DNA from: Microcoleus sp. EPA2
GTDB lineage: Bacteria; Cyanobacteriota; Cyanobacteriia; Cyanobacteriales; Microcoleaceae
Assembly: GCA_020882975.1 (NCBI GenBank)
Contig: JAHRFD010000038.1
Coordinates: 1 to 41,879, forward strand
DNA length: 41,879 nucleotides
Direction: 5' to 3'
The notes beneath the pieces are model-generated. The model made no database searches. It saw only the letters and a list, made by a program, of their open reading frames with translations, and was not told the DNA's origin. Below are positions 31,950 through 40,461 of the stretch, in pieces; position 1 is the first letter of the stretch; the number at the start of each line of letters is the position of its first letter. The position numbers and the translations under genes are program-made.

Positions 31950-32807
31950 TCATTCCATTCCTTTTAAAGATGCCAATTGAGCGTTATTGTAAGCCTCAGC
32001 GGTCTCAGAAACAACTGAACGACTCAGTTTTTCATAGTAGCCTGCTTTTAAAGAGGGGTTAAGGGGTGCTAGGGCATTTACTACCCGAATGTCGGAACTC
32101 CAGCGACAAACTAAACCCCGATTCTCTACGCTACCATGCACTGTAGCCAGACTGAAAATTAGCGCCTCACCCACAGCCAGCGGCACTGGGTGCATATCTG
32201 CGGTGCAGGATGGATCTATTAGTTTAGGAGCATAGAGAAACCCTAACTGATGTTTGACAGAACCTTTGCTTACTTCAGGATTTTCTATCTGCGTGAGGGA
32301 AAAATCGGACTCTGGACGAATGTGAGAGCCTGATAAAACAGATAAAGCACTCTCCGGTGGAACATCAGTATAAGGCACTAAAACAGATAATTCAAAAGGG
32401 GAACAGCCGTAATAAGTGTCCCGATGGTAGCCGATATTATCTTGGGGTTTCCCAGGTCGAGTAATTCGCAGGTGAGGCTTACTCTGAATGTTTAAATCTT
32501 GTCCCAAAAATGCTTTAAACAAATCAAGTTGAGCGGTGATGACTTTATGCGCCAACTTTTGAGACCAAAAAAATTGAGTTAGCTGGAACTGCAACTCTGT
32601 ATGATTTTTGTCATCACCAATAACTTCGTGATAATGCTCTAATGTGATGCGCTCGCTTCCCGTTAGCCGCCGCAATTCTGAAAGTAGTGACGCACGAGCG
32701 GCATAGACTGGATCTGGATTTGGGAGTTGCACTACTATCCACCCATATTGATAGAAATGGCGTTCTAGTTTTTCTATATTTATCTTGCTGCTAGTTAGCT
32801 CAATCAC
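31950..32807 (-). CDS. PhyH-like 2OG/Fe(II) oxygenase 2
   Basis: A 285-residue protein starting at GTG 32807, whose GTGA overlaps the stop of the SDR gene by 4 bases; a TTG one codon earlier is less likely. The iron ligands are H128 and D130 (IGYHRDTYYG) and H224 (ATVHGSVEN), with R235 for 2-oxoglutarate. YTDVPPESALSVLSGSH is the typical strand after the first ligands. It is only distantly like the neighbouring oxygenases, so the three are not simple recent duplicates. The substrate is unknown; context favours a sugar. Confidence 0.85.
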   Translation of the reverse strand: MIELTSSKINIEKLERHFYQYGWIVVQLPNPDPVYAARASLLSELRRLTGSERITLEHYHEVIGDDKNHTELQFQLTQFFWSQKLAHKVITAQLDLFKAFLGQDLNIQSKPHLRITRPGKPQDNIGYHRDTYYGCSPFELSVLVPYTDVPPESALSVLSGSHIRPESDFSLTQIENPEVSKGSVKHQLGFLYAPKLIDPSCTADMHPVPLAVGEALIFSLATVHGSVENRGLVCRWSSDIRVVNALAPLNPSLKAGYYEKLSRSVVSETAEAYNNAQLASLKGME

Positions 32808-33562
32808 CAAGAACCTCCATCAATAGGCATTACCGAACCAGTACAGAAAGAAGCTTTTTCGGAACATAGCAGAACCACCCAATCACTGATTTCATCCAAT
32901 TGAGCGAATCGTTTAATTGCCATGCGCCGATCGAGATAGGTTGCAACCATCTCTGGTTGCTCTTGGGACATTTTATCCCAATGGCTACCTTCATGACGAA
33001 TTGCTCCGGGCATCACGGATGTGATGACCACTCCGTCTGACGCTACTGTACACCCTAAGTTCCGGGTGTAAGCGTTGAGAGCGGCTTTGACAGCACAATA
33101 GGCAACTGCTCCTCGACTCAGATTAGCAGCAATTGAGGAAATATGCACTACTCGCCCCCATCGGCGTTGCTGCATGGGGGGAATCAGATAGCGGTTTAAC
33201 TCTGCGGCAATTTCAAAGTTGAGCCGCCAAACAGAACGCCACTCGGTTACTGTGCAGAAGGGGTCTCTAATTGCTAAAGTTCCCCCTAAGTTGTGGATGA
33301 TAATGTCAATCTGTTTGTTACCAGACTGGATTTCTTCGATAAGTTCGGTTGGTGCGCTATCGGGTACTAAGTCTTTAGCAATGCCCCAATGACCTTTAGC
33401 TTCACCCCCCATTTCCACAACTAAGGAGATAATATCTGCTTCGGTGCGGGCAACAACTCCCACTTGTACTCCTTCCTTGGCTAAAGTTAGGGCGATTTCT
33501 CGGCCCAGACCTTGGCTGCCTCCAACTACTAAAGCTGATTTTCCTTCAATTCCTAAGTGCAT
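32804..33562 (-). CDS. Short-chain dehydrogenase/reductase
   Basis: A 252-residue classical SDR: cofactor motif GGSQGLG near 14-20, HNLGG for the usual NNAG, catalytic Ser in HISSIAA, YCAVK holding Tyr and Lys, and a late PGAIRHEG segment. The C-terminal CTGSVMPIDGGSW is a standard SDR ending. It would oxidise or reduce a hydroxyl/ketone, plausibly on the sugar handled by the adjacent oxygenases. It overlaps the downstream oxygenase by 4 bases and starts 7 bases after the Uma2 gene. Confidence 0.88.
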   Translation of the reverse strand: MHLGIEGKSALVVGGSQGLGREIALTLAKEGVQVGVVARTEADIISLVVEMGGEAKGHWGIAKDLVPDSAPTELIEEIQSGNKQIDIIIHNLGGTLAIRDPFCTVTEWRSVWRLNFEIAAELNRYLIPPMQQRRWGRVVHISSIAANLSRGAVAYCAVKAALNAYTRNLGCTVASDGVVITSVMPGAIRHEGSHWDKMSQEQPEMVATYLDRRMAIKRFAQLDEISDWVVLLCSEKASFCTGSVMPIDGGSW

Positions 33563-33569
33563 AAGTCGC

Positions 33570-34148
33570 TCACTTTCTAAGGGCTTGGAGAAATTCCGTT
33601 ACAGCATCATACTGATCGTAGTAGATAACGTAACGGCTTAATAAATCAATGTTCAAATCTGGCAACAATAAACTGTGACTAACTTTTTCGTATTCTTCCC
33701 TTAAATGGTAAATAGTTATTACCCCATCCTCCCAAAACCAGACTTCGCGAACTCCTATTCTTTTATAGAACTCTAATTTATCCAATCCACCGCTAGTCAA
33801 TATTACTTCTATTACTAAGTCAGGATTTGGTTTTTTAGTCTCCAAATTGTAAGATTCATCCGGTTCTTTTCTACCTTGAGTTTCTTCACTACCTAAAGTT
33901 GCACTACCTCTAATATAAAACCGGATATTTTTTTCTCTCATGTAAGCTTCTATCAGCGATCGCAATGTTCCATTTGTCTCTTCGTGTTCTAAACTTAATG
34001 TCATAATTTCTAAAAATCCGTCTAAATAAAACAGTCTGACCCCTGGTACTTCTGCTAAGACCGTATCCAAAGCCTCTAATTGCGACCAGCTTATTCCTAA
34101 CAAAACGAGATGGTCTTCTATTAAGGGTTCTTGTAATGCTAAGGTCAT
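33570..34148 (-). CDS. Uma2-family (DUF820) nuclease-like protein
   Basis: A 192-residue member of the Uma2/DUF820 family, which has a PD-(D/E)XK nuclease fold and is greatly expanded in cyanobacteria. Visible motifs are NPDLVIEVIL, LDKLEFYKRIGVREVWFWED and an Arg/Lys-rich helix. A strong AAGGAG site precedes the ATG at 34148. The role of this family is unsettled. It has no evident part in glycan synthesis and seems to have been inserted between the SDR and the LIC12192-family gene, although the 7-base spacing to the SDR gene shows it is now part of the operon. Confidence 0.88.
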   Translation of the reverse strand: MTLALQEPLIEDHLVLLGISWSQLEALDTVLAEVPGVRLFYLDGFLEIMTLSLEHEETNGTLRSLIEAYMREKNIRFYIRGSATLGSEETQGRKEPDESYNLETKKPNPDLVIEVILTSGGLDKLEFYKRIGVREVWFWEDGVITIYHLREEYEKVSHSLLLPDLNIDLLSRYVIYYDQYDAVTEFLQALRK

Positions 34149-34247
34149 AGTTTATACTCCTTGTATTTTTTTTTAACTTTAAGCTATGGTTACGCTTACT
34201 TATCCTGTTCTTAACTCCTCTAATCTGTTTAGAATAGCATAATATGT

Positions 34248-34709
34248 TTACTTAAGGGCTTGTAAAAAGAAGTCGTTTAGTTTTAGGTATTCTGACTTTT
34301 GATAATAACCTCCCATTGGTGTATTAGGTAAAGTTAAGGCTGCTTGTATCATTTCCTCAAAGTTTTCTATTTCGTTTCTATCTTGAAGTACCATTTCTTC
34401 CAACCCTGCGTGTAATTCGCATCCAGCACCTAAAATCCGGTCATAGATTTCCAATCGCGACTCGGTTTTCTGGGGTAACACAAACAGGCTAAATAGGATG
34501 ATGCCCTCTAGTTGTGGCAATTCTGCCAAAACATCGTACAACATCATATAACATCCAGGCATGGCGTATTCAGTGGCACTGAGTTTATAGGCTAAATTAT
34601 GTCGCGTGGCGTAGTCGCGAACTACCAAGTTTTGCACGCGGTGAGGGTAATTTACACCTCGTACTGGACGGCTGATAATGTAACCGCGATAACCTGATTT
34701 TTTACTCAT
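34248..34709 (-). CDS. LIC12192-family 'sporadic carbohydrate cluster' protein
   Basis: A 153-residue protein recognised as the LIC12192 family (TIGR04323 by memory), a small protein of unknown function found sporadically in carbohydrate clusters such as those of Leptospira. Features seen: GYRGYIISRPVRGVNYPHRVQN at the start, YAMPGCYMMLYDVL, IILFSLFVLPQ and an acidic C-terminal helix. No signal peptide. It overlaps the upstream oxygenase by 8 bases, matching the known habit of this family to sit beside a 2OG-Fe(II) oxygenase. Function is unknown; the pairing suggests a shared step. Confidence 0.82.
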   Translation of the reverse strand: MSKKSGYRGYIISRPVRGVNYPHRVQNLVVRDYATRHNLAYKLSATEYAMPGCYMMLYDVLAELPQLEGIILFSLFVLPQKTESRLEIYDRILGAGCELHAGLEEMVLQDRNEIENFEEMIQAALTLPNTPMGGYYQKSEYLKLNDFFLQALK

Positions 34710-35508
34710 TGAACCCCCCTGGCATTGTGAATTTCATCCCAATTTTTGAGGCGGGACGCACGGCGATGGGTGCGAAATATTCGCCCAGACGTTTATCTGA
34801 GTAAGGTGTAAATAAACCTTTAAATCTAATATTCATAGACCATCTGGTTGTAGATTCTTCGTTGCGTCGATTGCCGTGCATAATAGTCGGAGTAAATAAA
34901 ACGACATTGCCATAGGGAACTTCCAACCATTCAACTTCGCGTTCGATTGCTTGATAAAGACTTTCTGTTCCTGTCTCTGCAAATTCATGTACTTTTTCTC
35001 GCCATCTAGCATCAGCATTGGGCGGTAAAATGAACATACTTTTTGTCCGATAGCAATCAACTAAGGGAATCCATAATACTACTTCAAATGGAGAACATTC
35101 TGACCCCCAACTATCCGAATGTAGGGGTAATAAAGAACTGTCATCACCGGGAAGTTGAATACTTAAACCGATGTTGCGCTGCATCACAAGTTCGTTACCA
35201 ACAATAGTTTCTACTAGGGAACGAGCGCAAGAGAAATAGGCTTCTCGAAACCAAGGTTCTGCCATTAAACCTGATATTATCTGAAGGCGGAAAGAGTTAA
35301 GTTTTTCTATTGGTAATAAAGAGGCAATTGTATCTAAAAATTCTCCCGCATCGGTCGGGGTTGCCACTCCTAAAAAATTAGTGGCTAAATCTACTGTTTT
35401 GTTTCTGATTTTATCCAGAGTAGATGGATTTTCGCAGGGTTTGATTACATAGCCATTTTGAATAAAAGCAGCACTTAAGTCTGTTTCTGACTTTTGCATA
35501 AAGTTCAT
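34702..35508 (-). CDS. 2OG-Fe(II) oxygenase of the sporadic carbohydrate cluster type
   Basis: A 268-residue oxygenase. The iron ligands are H130 and D132 (PLHSDSWGSE) and H211 (FTPTIMHGNRRN), with R222 for 2-oxoglutarate. ECSPFEVVLWIPLVDC and the C-terminal region (KRLGEYFAPIAVRPASKIGM) fit the oxygenase that accompanies LIC12192-family proteins. The start could be M1 or M4. The 8-base overlap with the downstream LIC12192 gene implies coupled translation. It may oxidise a nucleotide- or lipid-linked sugar, by inference from context only. Confidence 0.85.
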   Translation of the reverse strand: MNFMQKSETDLSAAFIQNGYVIKPCENPSTLDKIRNKTVDLATNFLGVATPTDAGEFLDTIASLLPIEKLNSFRLQIISGLMAEPWFREAYFSCARSLVETIVGNELVMQRNIGLSIQLPGDDSSLLPLHSDSWGSECSPFEVVLWIPLVDCYRTKSMFILPPNADARWREKVHEFAETGTESLYQAIEREVEWLEVPYGNVVLFTPTIMHGNRRNEESTTRWSMNIRFKGLFTPYSDKRLGEYFAPIAVRPASKIGMKFTMPGGFNE

Positions 35509-35557
35509 AATTTATTATGCCTATACCTATACCTAATATTTTGTGAAAATTAAAACC

Positions 35558-36217
35558 CTACTCAGCGATGAACCAATAGTAATCTCCTTGGTAGTCAACT
35601 TCTGCAAACAGTTTAACCCAATCATTGACGTGCATATAGGTCAAGGCTGTTAGGTTCCAGTTGAGCATTCTTTGTTTTTCTTCATCATTGTGCCACGCAT
35701 CCACAATGATAAAGGCGTGTTGGCGGGTGACGCGCTGAATTTCTCTCAAGGCTTGTTTACAGTCTTCGAGTAGTAAGTTATGAACGGTGTTGATAGAGAT
35801 AACTAAGTCAAAGGATTTATCGGGGTAGGGTAATTCTTTGGCGTTACCGACTTGCAGATAGGGTTTGACTTCTTCTTTAGCGTTGGCGATCGCGTATTCG
35901 GAGATATCGATGCCGGCGATAGTGATGTTGGGCATAAGCTGTTTGAAGTCGTACAGCATGAACCCTTTACCACAGCCGACATCGAGGATGCTGGCGCTAT
36001 CTGGCAAGTTGTAGTAGTCGCGGAAGCGCTTAACAGTTTCTTGCCAAAAGCGAGGATGGTAGTTGTAGCCGCCGTATCCGTAGAGGCGATCGCCGTCGAA
36101 AAACTCTTTGCCAAATTGGCGGGCGATCGATCGGTGTTCTTCGGTAATGAGTTTGGCGCGATCGTCTATGGGACGCTTGCTGCGGGGGTAAAGGTGTAAG
36201 AGGTTAATTTCTGTCAT
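35558..36217 (-). CDS. Class I SAM-dependent methyltransferase
   Basis: A 219-residue Methyltransf_11-type enzyme. The SAM loop is ILDVGCGKGFMLYDF, then AGIDISEYAIANAKEEV, SFDLVISINTVHNL as motif II, and RVTRQHAFIIVDAWHND. Compared with common small-molecule methyltransferases the HNL after motif II is unusual. It sits 49 bases from the oxygenase gene and may be the start of the sporadic carbohydrate block, since the upstream gap is 122 bases with no distinct signal. Substrate is unknown, probably a sugar. Confidence 0.85.
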   Translation of the reverse strand: MTEINLLHLYPRSKRPIDDRAKLITEEHRSIARQFGKEFFDGDRLYGYGGYNYHPRFWQETVKRFRDYYNLPDSASILDVGCGKGFMLYDFKQLMPNITIAGIDISEYAIANAKEEVKPYLQVGNAKELPYPDKSFDLVISINTVHNLLLEDCKQALREIQRVTRQHAFIIVDAWHNDEEKQRMLNWNLTALTYMHVNDWVKLFAEVDYQGDYYWFIAE

Positions 36218-36339
36218 TGACGTAAAGTCTTATTTTTAGGAGATTATTTTTTACTTTGTTCACGGCTTAATTTACCAATTTTTGTTTAACTTAATCTGTG
36301 ACTTCCCCTGTCTTTACCGTTATTATTTTGTTCTTAAAC

Positions 36340-37437
36340 CTAGTACCAAGGCACTAGGGGATGCCTAGCATTTAAGCCAGGACAGATAGGTGTTATATCT
36401 TGATTTAATGAAGGAGCAATTGTCAATTGGATCATAATTCTCTCCCCTCTTTTTGGAGCTATGCCTCGATGTAATAGCTCAGAATTTTTGAAAAGCAGCC
36501 ACGTTCCTGGCAGACCGTCTATTAATGTATTTGAACCATTTTGTAGCCTTAGTTCTGTAGTTCCTATTTCTAAACCAACTCCCGTAAGATAAATCAAAAT
36601 CTTGAGAGCACTCAATGGAAAACCATCATTATGCCAAGCATTTGCGCCGCCTTCAATCACCCCTGGAGGTGTTTTCTGAACAATAGTGTTAACAATGCGC
36701 CAAGGGGTTCCCAAGCAATCTGTTATCGGCTTAACAAGTCCCTGGAGCAATGGCGTTAAGCTATTAAGTTGTTCCGAATCGAGAGCCAGAAATGTGTGGC
36801 ATCTAATTGCTTCTACAACTTGAGGAGGTAACTTACTAGGTAAATATCCCGGCTGACAATCATCAAGATTAAATTCTTTGGTATGTGCTTTCTTCAGTGA
36901 TTTTAATAAATTGTCTACTTCAGTCTTAGGTAATAACCCTTGCTTAAACCCAAGCCTAGCAAAATCGGGATCGACTTCTCTGCTATAACCTCTGGCAATT
37001 GAAACTGTTCTGACGTACTCCGCATAAACATCCCAAAAATCATGGTAGTGTGTTTCTGTTAATTGAGGTTGAACTTCTATTGCCTGTTGATAGCTGCGAA
37101 TAGCATCCTCAAATTTACCTTGTTTTGCCAATTCTCTACCTAAATTAAAGTAAACTTCTGCGCCGATTAATCTCGCTGACATTTGTGAGTTGCTTTCCAA
37201 CTCTAAGCACTCTTTTACCAAAACAGGTTTGAGTGTTTCTGCTGTAGGATTAGAACCTATAATTTCTCTTGAATTGCCTTTATTGGCAATTTTTTTTGTG
37301 AGTAAATTATCTGCTTCTGACCACTCAGGGTTGAGTTTAATTAACTGAGAGTATATAGCATCAGCTTCGTCCAAATTACCTTCTTGGTAAAAAAAACTGG
37401 CTAAACAATATACTGCGTTAGCATGATCCTGTCTCAT
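36340..37437 (-). CDS. TPR repeats fused to a 2OG-Fe(II)-oxygenase-like domain
   Basis: A 365-residue protein. Two TPR-like units lie at about 3-40 and 90-125 (ELAKQGKFEDAIRSYQQAI). The rest is a jelly-roll domain: H269 and D271 in AWHNDGFPLSAL, H323 in ELLHRGIAP and R333 in GERIMIQLTI give a full HxD...H...R set for iron and 2-oxoglutarate. The region 140-250 is helical and not recognised. The order of the ligands and the LPGTWLLFKNSELLHRG context support an active enzyme. A strong AAGGAG site lies just before the ATG. It differs from the three PhyH-like enzymes nearby in being tethered to TPRs. Confidence 0.75.
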   Translation of the reverse strand: MRQDHANAVYCLASFFYQEGNLDEADAIYSQLIKLNPEWSEADNLLTKKIANKGNSREIIGSNPTAETLKPVLVKECLELESNSQMSARLIGAEVYFNLGRELAKQGKFEDAIRSYQQAIEVQPQLTETHYHDFWDVYAEYVRTVSIARGYSREVDPDFARLGFKQGLLPKTEVDNLLKSLKKAHTKEFNLDDCQPGYLPSKLPPQVVEAIRCHTFLALDSEQLNSLTPLLQGLVKPITDCLGTPWRIVNTIVQKTPPGVIEGGANAWHNDGFPLSALKILIYLTGVGLEIGTTELRLQNGSNTLIDGLPGTWLLFKNSELLHRGIAPKRGERIMIQLTIAPSLNQDITPICPGLNARHPLVPWY

Positions 37438-37518
37438 TTATATCTCCTTAAGTGTTTTGATTTCAGCCGTTTTATTAACCATTTATCTTTTAAGTTTGTT
37501 GATACCGATTCCTCGCCC

Positions 37519-40248
37519 TTAATTGATGATACTTATCTTGCTAGTAGCTGCTGGCATAAGCCAAGAATATTTACGTAAGAAATCCTTTCCTATTCTACTG
37601 AGAGAGCCTTCAAACCCCTTTGCCTGATTTGACAATGCGATGAACTGCTCTTGCAAGTATTTATCATCCTTCGTGTATTGTAGCTTATCTTCTAACCGCT
37701 CCAGCATTTCCACTACTAGGTCTTTGATGTCTTCTGGTGTATTGTCTACGATGTTGATACCCCATGACGCAAAAATGTCTGACCGCTCACAGTGACCAAT
37801 AGGATGAGCCAATGCTTCCGCGAAGGTCAGAAAACGATCCTCGCTTAAAGACCATAGTAGTTTAGGTATGAAAATATCCTTGCCCGAAAGCGGTCTAGTT
37901 TCCATAGGTACAAAGTTGGCTAAGGCACAGGGAATACCAAAAACATAAGATAGATGGAATAAACCAGATGTTGTCCCCAGGAAAAAACGGCACTGAGCAC
38001 ACAGAAATACATCCATCCAATCACTGCAAATATCACTATTTGCATAGTCAATTACTCGCTCCATGGGAGGCATGGGTGTCATGGAATAATTGCCCATACG
38101 GATGACCCACCCGCCCCGCTCTACAATTGTCTGCACTGCCAAGCTGTAGGTATTGATGTCAGCATTGCGATGGCAAGCAAGACCATGTTTAGCTTCGCTC
38201 AGATACCCAGGTTCTCGCACATGAAGACAAACAAACCAAGCATCCCTGGGTATACCGAAGGACTGCAAACAAGCCCAACCTTGTTCGTAGTCATGGTCAG
38301 ACAGCGTGAGGAGTGGTGAACGAGACTCTGCCTCCCATCTTTTTTGAACTGTTTCCATAAACTCGTGTACCCACACTGTTTTTCCACTAGATAAAGTCTG
38401 GGACATCAAGGGTTCTTTTAAGTAACGCACTAGGGGGGAAACAGAATTTATGGCGACCGGATCGGAAATTATGGTAATGTGCGAATGCCAGTAATTGAAG
38501 GCATGAGGATTGGCCATCGTCTCTGGAGGTGCTAGCAGAATAGGTTTGCGCGGTGTCAGCAAGCCTAAAACAATCGCTTTCACATAGCAATCTATCAAAG
38601 CAAAATGACCGATTCTTCTAGGCCAAAGATTAGTTAAAAATCGGATTCCTAGTTCCTCCAACTGATAAAAATTAGCCCAGTATCGTTGCAACTTAGTGGC
38701 TTGATGGCAGAAGTAAATCGCATCTGAATATCTGCCCTTTGGCCAAAGGTGGAATACTATTGAGTCAGCTATTTCTGCCCAGTCACAGTCAGACTTGATA
38801 TCCAAGGCTCTCTGCCAGCAAGCTTTTGCTTGCTCAAAATCGTCTAGGTGCGTGAAGGCATTTCCCTGGTAAAAGTGTGCTTCAACCCAGTATGGTCGGA
38901 GCGAAACCGCCTGTTGGTAGCTTTCTATAGCTTCCCTTGGTTTTAGTAGTTTTATTAAAATGTTACCTAGATGGAAATGGAGGTCTACCCAGTCAGGTTG
39001 AAGAGCGATCGCACGTCGGTAAGTTTCTATCGCTTCATCCTGTTTTTCATTGTGAAATAGAGCGTTGCCTAAGTGATAATAAGCTAAAGCCCATTCAGGT
39101 TCGATAGCGATCGCTTGCCTGTGACTTTCTATTGCTTCATTTTGTTTGCCTTGAGCTAAAAAAGCGTTTCCGAGATGAAGGTGAGCTAATGCCCAGTCGG
39201 GTTTAATGACTATAGCTTTCTGGTAAATATCAACTGCTTCTGCTGATTTACTCAGATTTACCAGTGCATCTGCTAAGTTTAAATGTGCCTCTGCCCAGTT
39301 AGGTTTAATGACTATAGCTTTCTTGTAACTCTCAACGGCTTCTGCTAGTTTTCCCTGCTGTGAAAACGCAATTCCTTGGTTATAATGGGTTTCTGCCAAG
39401 TTAGGAAAAATGACTAAGGCTTGCTTGTAACTATCTATTGCTTCATCTAACTTACCTTGCTGTGCCTGTACTTTTCCTAACTGATTTAGTACCTCCCCCA
39501 AATTTTGGTATGGTTTGGGATCTTTTGGGTTTAGTTCAATTGCGCAGCGATAAGCTGCAATCGCCTCTCGCAAACAGCATGATACGAGTGAGGAAATTAA
39601 CAGAGAAGTAAATTCTGGTGAGTCTCGAAATCCAGCGACGATTTCTTGACGGGTCATGCCATTATGGAGGCAGTCGAGGTAGTGATTTTTTCCTTCGTGG
39701 TCGGGGTCGCGTTTTAGATAAGTGTGGTAAACTTTATCTAAAAAATACTCATCGTTGATGTCATTAGTTGCTTGTATAAAGTCTGCATCGTTGACATGGC
39801 AAGGCTCATTTGAATAGTCGTCGATCTGCTCTGTTTTAAGTAAAATTTCTCCTAATCGGCTATATGACTGTAAAGCTCCTGTGTTGATCTGCAACGCAAG
39901 CTGATAAAAAGCTTTACCCAAGCTGTTGTAAAATCCATGAAAATTTTGCTTCAGTTTAATGGCAATGCGGTAGGTGGCGATTGCCTCCTCTAGTTGACCT
40001 AGTTTTACCAAATTTTCGCCAATATTGTGGTGAGACCAAGCTGAATTGGGGTTGAGTTTTATGGCACGATTATAATAATTGATAGCCTCATCTAGGCGAC
40101 CCAGTTTGGCGAAGATATCCCCCATGTTGTGATAAGACAAATAAAAAGTTGGGTTCTGCTCAATAGCACTTTTATAGGATTCAATGGATTCCTCTAATTT
40201 ACCTTCCTGTTTGAGTTTGTTGCCTGCTTGAAAAAAGTTTAATGCCAT
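37519..40248 (-). CDS. TPR - DUF4214-like - TPR - TIGR04372-like glycosyltransferase
   Basis: A 909-residue protein. TPR units occupy about 3-135. A DUF4214-like insert follows at about 139-215 (DKVYHTYLKRDPDHEG ... GFRDSPEFTSLL). More TPRs run to about 500 (GNAFLAQGKQNEAIESHRQAI). From about 529 (LGIRFLTNLWPRR) to the end is the same glycosyltransferase-like domain as in the gene at 24512: CLHVREPG, WVIRMGNYSM, DWMDVFLCAQCRF near 742 and GTTSGLFHLSYVFGIP. The two proteins align over their first TPRs and their C-terminal domains, so this one gained or the other lost the middle. The start codon has a doubled ribosome-binding segment before it. The reaction is unproven. Confidence 0.85.
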   Translation of the reverse strand: MALNFFQAGNKLKQEGKLEESIESYKSAIEQNPTFYLSYHNMGDIFAKLGRLDEAINYYNRAIKLNPNSAWSHHNIGENLVKLGQLEEAIATYRIAIKLKQNFHGFYNSLGKAFYQLALQINTGALQSYSRLGEILLKTEQIDDYSNEPCHVNDADFIQATNDINDEYFLDKVYHTYLKRDPDHEGKNHYLDCLHNGMTRQEIVAGFRDSPEFTSLLISSLVSCCLREAIAAYRCAIELNPKDPKPYQNLGEVLNQLGKVQAQQGKLDEAIDSYKQALVIFPNLAETHYNQGIAFSQQGKLAEAVESYKKAIVIKPNWAEAHLNLADALVNLSKSAEAVDIYQKAIVIKPDWALAHLHLGNAFLAQGKQNEAIESHRQAIAIEPEWALAYYHLGNALFHNEKQDEAIETYRRAIALQPDWVDLHFHLGNILIKLLKPREAIESYQQAVSLRPYWVEAHFYQGNAFTHLDDFEQAKACWQRALDIKSDCDWAEIADSIVFHLWPKGRYSDAIYFCHQATKLQRYWANFYQLEELGIRFLTNLWPRRIGHFALIDCYVKAIVLGLLTPRKPILLAPPETMANPHAFNYWHSHITIISDPVAINSVSPLVRYLKEPLMSQTLSSGKTVWVHEFMETVQKRWEAESRSPLLTLSDHDYEQGWACLQSFGIPRDAWFVCLHVREPGYLSEAKHGLACHRNADINTYSLAVQTIVERGGWVIRMGNYSMTPMPPMERVIDYANSDICSDWMDVFLCAQCRFFLGTTSGLFHLSYVFGIPCALANFVPMETRPLSGKDIFIPKLLWSLSEDRFLTFAEALAHPIGHCERSDIFASWGINIVDNTPEDIKDLVVEMLERLEDKLQYTKDDKYLQEQFIALSNQAKGFEGSLSRIGKDFLRKYSWLMPAATSKISIIN

Positions 40249-40461
40249 TGTTATTATCCTTTGTTGTTATCCTTTAAATCATTTTTAATACTTACAACCA
40301 ACTCACTTACTCAATCCTTTTACAAATCATATTATTCAGCAATTGATGGCTCCCCATATCATATTTTACTACATTAACTTGGAGTATAGATAAATAGTAA
40401 TTTTATTGGTACTAAATTGTTAAATAATAACAACTTTACTTGAAAAGTATCCAAGTTTTTT
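40249..40461. other. AT-rich 213-base spacer
   Basis: Apart from the doubled ribosome-binding segment next to the downstream gene, this gap between the TPR-sulfotransferase and the TPR-glycosyltransferase is plain AT-rich sequence. A promoter could lie here, but no pair of hexamers stands out. Confidence 0.4.
40250..40275 (-). promoter_or_regulatory. Duplicated ribosome-binding segment before the TPR-glycosyltransferase
   Basis: On the minus strand two tandem 13-base copies, AAAGGATAACAAC (40263-40275) and AAAGGATAATAAC (40250-40262), directly precede the ATG at 40248. Both contain an AAGGA Shine-Dalgarno core; only the nearer one has usual spacing (about 9 bases). Confidence 0.55.

Noticed and set aside
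35852..36199. 115-codon plus-strand frame opposite the methyltransferase at 35558
   Set aside because: Antisense shadow; the minus-strand frame holds clear SAM motifs.
30329..36217. Antibiotic (macrolide or cephamycin) pathway suggested by TylF, TylCIII and CmcI relatives
   Set aside because: No polyketide or peptide synthetase is present; the same families serve sugar methylation in surface glycans.
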